This document shows, one piece after another, positions 5,400 through 7,379 of a stretch of DNA of 7,379 bases. Position numbers and translations under genes: made by a program. The first letter of the stretch is position 1; each line of letters starts with the position of its first letter. Under the pieces are notes generated by a model that was given only the letters and a program-made list of their open reading frames with translations, did not search any database and was not told the origin of the DNA. This stretch comes from Lentisphaeria bacterium (lineage in GTDB: Bacteria > Verrucomicrobiota > Lentisphaeria > Victivallales > GWF2-50-93), in NCBI GenBank assembly GCA_020056205.1, contig JAGVIF010000301.1:1-7379 (forward strand). The letters are read 5' to 3'.

Positions 5400-6253
5400 A
5401 TTCATATCTTTATCTTTCTTTTTCAATAATCCCCAATATATGATAATTATGCCCAATATTAGCGCTGGCCAACCATACCACTTTAAATTCGTAAATACTC
5501 GTTGTCCTATCATTAGGAAACCACATACTAACAGTAAATATCCCATAATCTCAACAAGGGTTAGATTATAGTTGTCGACTTTATAAAATTTGCTTTTTTC
5601 TTGATCGTTCATCCATTTGCGTATGTCTTTTATACTTTTCATTATGTCTTTATTGTTTGTCAACGTCAACCTTGAGGCTTTGTTGGCAGATTCTTCTTTT
5701 TCTTTCCTCCCTATGCCGTGTGACATGAACCACTTCTTCATCCATACCTGCGATTCATAGGTAAGTGGACCGTCTCCGTATCCAACACGGAAACCAAGGA
5801 TGCGCGTCGTCGAGAATCCACGCCACCGAATGGCATCCCCATGTTGCATCGCTGTGAAGACGATGCGTTTCTTCCCCCTGTACCAGTCAATACCTAGGCC
5901 GCCGCAACACAGACAGGTCTCCAATAACGAGTTTGTGGTGGTTTTGGATTCAAACCGAATGTGGCTTGCCACTTCCGTAATCTGATCTGGTTCCGTGACA
6001 ACACAAAGGATGTTCGTTTCGTCCACTGGGCCACAACAATCGAATCCGTCGGCTCGAACAACGATGCGGTCTGCCCCAGCGATGGCAGGTCCGAATGGCT
6101 CATCGTACCGGACCGGCTTGTGGTAGATTAGGGCACGGAGGCAGTCTTCCCATTTGAAGGCGGCAACTACAGCGATTGCGAGCAAGGCGCATGCGATGAT
6201 CGCTCCGCGAATCCATTTCCGTTTGCGTTCCTTCTCCATAATGTCATTGCTAA
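5346..6253 (-). mobile_element. Integron-type gene cassette carrying one ORF
   Basis: The unit is bounded on the 5' side by the core GTTAGCA (6254-6248 on the minus strand) and on the 3' side by the G of GTTAAGA at 5346. The 5' core GTTAG pairs with CTAAC in the R'' box of the unit's attC, so a circular form would have a paired R box. One ORF fills about 846 of 908 nt, in the orientation expected relative to attC. No attI and no intI gene are visible here. Confidence 0.55.
5394..6239 (-). CDS. Cassette-borne membrane protein of unknown function
   Basis: The protein has 281 residues. A basic N-terminus precedes a signal-anchor helix (about 11-28). A long presumably extracytoplasmic region (about 30-220) follows, then two helices near the end (about 228-245 and 256-271) and a lysine-rich tail. 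The middle contains C68-C69, C79 and a CLCCGGLGIDWYRGKKR block (109-125) followed by MQHGDAIRW (131-139). I recall similar C-x-C-C-G, WYRG and HG-x-x-IRW patterns in uncharacterised exported proteins of environmental bacteria and in cassettes, but I know no function. The cysteines and histidine could form disulphides or bind metal; this is a guess. The start at 6239 lies 15 nt after the cassette core with little ribosome site, and the stop falls within the attC R'' box. Both are usual for cassette genes. Confidence 0.78.
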   Translation of the reverse strand: MEKERKRKWIRGAIIACALLAIAVVAAFKWEDCLRALIYHKPVRYDEPFGPAIAGADRIVVRADGFDCCGPVDETNILCVVTEPDQITEVASHIRFESKTTTNSLLETCLCCGGLGIDWYRGKKRIVFTAMQHGDAIRWRGFSTTRILGFRVGYGDGPLTYESQVWMKKWFMSHGIGRKEKEESANKASRLTLTNNKDIMKSIKDIRKWMNDQEKSKFYKVDNYNLTLVEIMGYLLLVCGFLMIGQRVFTNLKWYGWPALILGIIIIYWGLLKKKDKDMNV

Positions 6254-6254
6254 C

Positions 6255-6616
6255 TGTTATTATGTGGAATTCATGCCTTTCGTAAAGTAGCGGCTTTTTT
6301 TAGTAATTCAAAGTAAAACGCGCAGTAAAATATGCATTATTTGCTTTAAACTAACAATCATTAGCGGCAAAATTCATCTTTAGCAGGGTTTTATCCGTCT
6401 TAATTTCCGATTGCCGATTTCCAAATTCTTCAGTGCAGAGACGCGGCGTTTTTATCTGGCGATTTGGAGATTTTTCATTTGATGTTCATTTTTTCTCTAA
6501 CTCTCGCATTCCCGCACTCTCGAACTTCCGAACTTCTCCGCAGCGCGAAAAATCAATCTGTCATTGAATAATTGTTACAAAATGCTACAGTAACGACCTT
6601 TTAATTCAGCGACCGA
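6255..6616. other. Gene-free spacer built of intergenic microrepeats
   Basis: No convincing gene lies here on either strand. The first 140 bp are AT-rich and could hold promoters for the cassette gene on the minus strand, but I found no -35/-10 pair with good spacing. Positions 6402-6445 carry the TTTCCGATT and GCAGAGACGC modules, a diverged inverted relative of 952-999. Positions 6495-6540 carry a CTCTCGAACTTCCGAACTTC tract related to 2341-2372. The rest is unassigned. Confidence 0.5.
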
Positions 6617-6643
6617 CCCCGAGCGCTTGCGCCTCAGGGTTTT
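6617..6643 (+). promoter_or_regulatory. leuC: Hairpin with short T-run in the leuC leader
   Basis: CCC, GAG and CGC (6618-6626) pair with GCG, CTC and GGG (6629-6639) around a TT loop, with single unpaired C and A bulges, and TTTT follows. It sits 10 nt before the leuC ATG. The only Shine-Dalgarno-like bases (AGGG, 6636-6639) are in the right arm, so the hairpin could act as a weak terminator or mask the ribosome site. No T-box or leader peptide was recognised. Regulation is inference. Confidence 0.3.
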
Positions 6644-6652
6644 ATCAAAATA

Positions 6653-7379
6653 ATGACAATAACAGAAAAAATACTTGCCAGAGCATCGGACAAGAAGAAA
6701 TGCGATCCCGGAGAGAATATCTGGGCAAGCGCGGACGCGCTTATGACGCACGATGTCTGCGGACCGGGCACAATCGGAGTTTTTAAGAGAGAATTCGGAG
6801 ATGACGCCAAGGTATGGGACAGAGAAAAAATCGTTATAATCCCGGATCATTATATTTTCACAAAAGACGAAAAATGCCGCAGAAATGTTGATATGTTAAG
6901 GGCTTTCGTCAGGGAGCAAAATCTTCCCTATTTTTATGAGCCCGGAACAAAAACTTATTCCGGCGTATGCCATTTGACCCTTCCGGAAAAGGGACATTGC
7001 AGGCCTGGAGAAGTCCTTTTTGGCACCGACTCTCATACCTGCACACACGGAGCTTTCGGCGAATTTGCGACCGGCATAGGCAACACCGACGCCGGATTCG
7101 TAATGGGAACCGGCAAACTCCTCTTAAAAGTTCCATCTTCAATAAAATTCGTTATAGAGGGAGATTTGCCGGAATTTGTCAGCGCCAAAGACATAATTTT
7201 AAAGATTATCGGAGACATCGGCGTTGACGGCGCAACCTACTGCGCAATGGAATTCTGCGGTTCAACCATCGAAGCGCTTGATGTTGAAGAACGTATGACA
7301 ATATGCAATATGGCGATCGAGGCCGGCGGGAAAAATGGAATCATCGCCCCGGACGCGAAAACCATCGAATACGTCAGGG
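6653..7379 (+). CDS. leuC: 3-isopropylmalate dehydratase large subunit, LeuC-type (5' part)
   Basis: The frame is open from ATG 6653 to the window end: 242 codons of an expected 420 or so. The aconitase-type protein, with its small subunit LeuD, isomerises 2-isopropylmalate to 3-isopropylmalate in leucine synthesis through a [4Fe-4S] cluster. Visible motifs are MTHDVCGPGTIGVF near the N-terminus, GVCHLTLPEKG (104-114), GTDSHTCTHGAFGEFATGIG (124-143) and VEERMTICNMAIEAGGKNG (211-229). The pattern matches the shorter archaeal/LeuC2-type clade, in which homoaconitase and dimethylmalate dehydratase also occur, so the exact substrate is not certain. The cluster cysteines lie beyond the window. The start agrees with the family N-terminus (TITEKILARAS). 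LeuD is expected to follow. Confidence 0.92.
   Translation, partial: MTITEKILARASDKKKCDPGENIWASADALMTHDVCGPGTIGVFKREFGDDAKVWDREKIVIIPDHYIFTKDEKCRRNVDMLRAFVREQNLPYFYEPGTKTYSGVCHLTLPEKGHCRPGEVLFGTDSHTCTHGAFGEFATGIGNTDAGFVMGTGKLLLKVPSSIKFVIEGDLPEFVSAKDIILKIIGDIGVDGATYCAMEFCGSTIEALDVEERMTICNMAIEAGGKNGIIAPDAKTIEYVR

Noticed and set aside
6284..6310. Minus-strand TTGAAT and TACTTT as a promoter for the cassette gene
   Set aside because: The boxes are only 15 nt apart and each matches the consensus poorly.
6255..6652. Integron integrase or attI upstream of the cassette
   Set aside because: No tyrosine recombinase frame exists on either strand here; the next gene is leuC.
1..7379. CRISPR array, tRNA or rRNA genes
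   Set aside because: No regularly spaced direct repeats, cloverleaf or ribosomal RNA signature was found on reading both strands.

Overview
The window comes from a bacterial chromosome of moderate GC content, most likely an uncultured environmental lineage. The housekeeping genes do not fix the phylum. The density of hairpin repeats and microrepeats between genes recalls genomes assembled from candidate phyla such as Omnitrophota or the PVC group, but that is an impression, not a placement. TGA is used as a normal stop (the transporter at 1000-2328 ends with it), so the standard bacterial code applies.

Left part (1-2328): a decayed IS110-family recombinase gene on the minus strand (104-826) with an in-frame TGA and a missing C-terminal domain, flanked by a perfect 36-bp hairpin at the window edge. 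Its upstream non-coding end could have held a bridge RNA. A DUF401-type integral membrane protein, probably a transporter, follows on the plus strand (1000-2328).

Middle (2329-3028): about 700 bp of repeat-rich DNA. It holds a GTAG/CTAC-bounded REP-like hairpin inside a MITE-like unit with imperfect terminal inverted repeats, a fragment of an IS1634-like transposase, and two copies of a short palindrome, one of which overlaps the transporter stop codon.

Core genes (3029-4676): plsY and gpsA are one base apart and form a phospholipid-precursor operon. GpsA reduces dihydroxyacetone phosphate to sn-glycerol 3-phosphate, and PlsY acylates it to lysophosphatidate. Convergent to them is a bacteriohemerythrin with a full set of iron ligands (4719-5192), preceded by a 15-residue leader ORF whose stop overlaps its start.

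Integron-like block (5254-6254, minus strand): the most interesting part. A membrane protein gene of unknown function is packed like an integron gene cassette. Its start lies 15 nt after a GTTAGC core, and its stop sits inside a GTCTAAC box that opens a 60-bp attC-like site. A second 60-bp attC-like hairpin follows, enclosing an 86-bp cassette with no gene. For both units the 5' core complements the unit's own attC R'' box, over 5 bp in one and all 7 bp in the other. No integron integrase is in view, so this looks like a tiny attC cluster lacking an integrase (CALIN).

Right part (6255-7379): about 400 bp of intergenic microrepeats and a hairpin, then the first 242 codons of a LeuC-type 3-isopropylmalate dehydratase large subunit that runs off the window.
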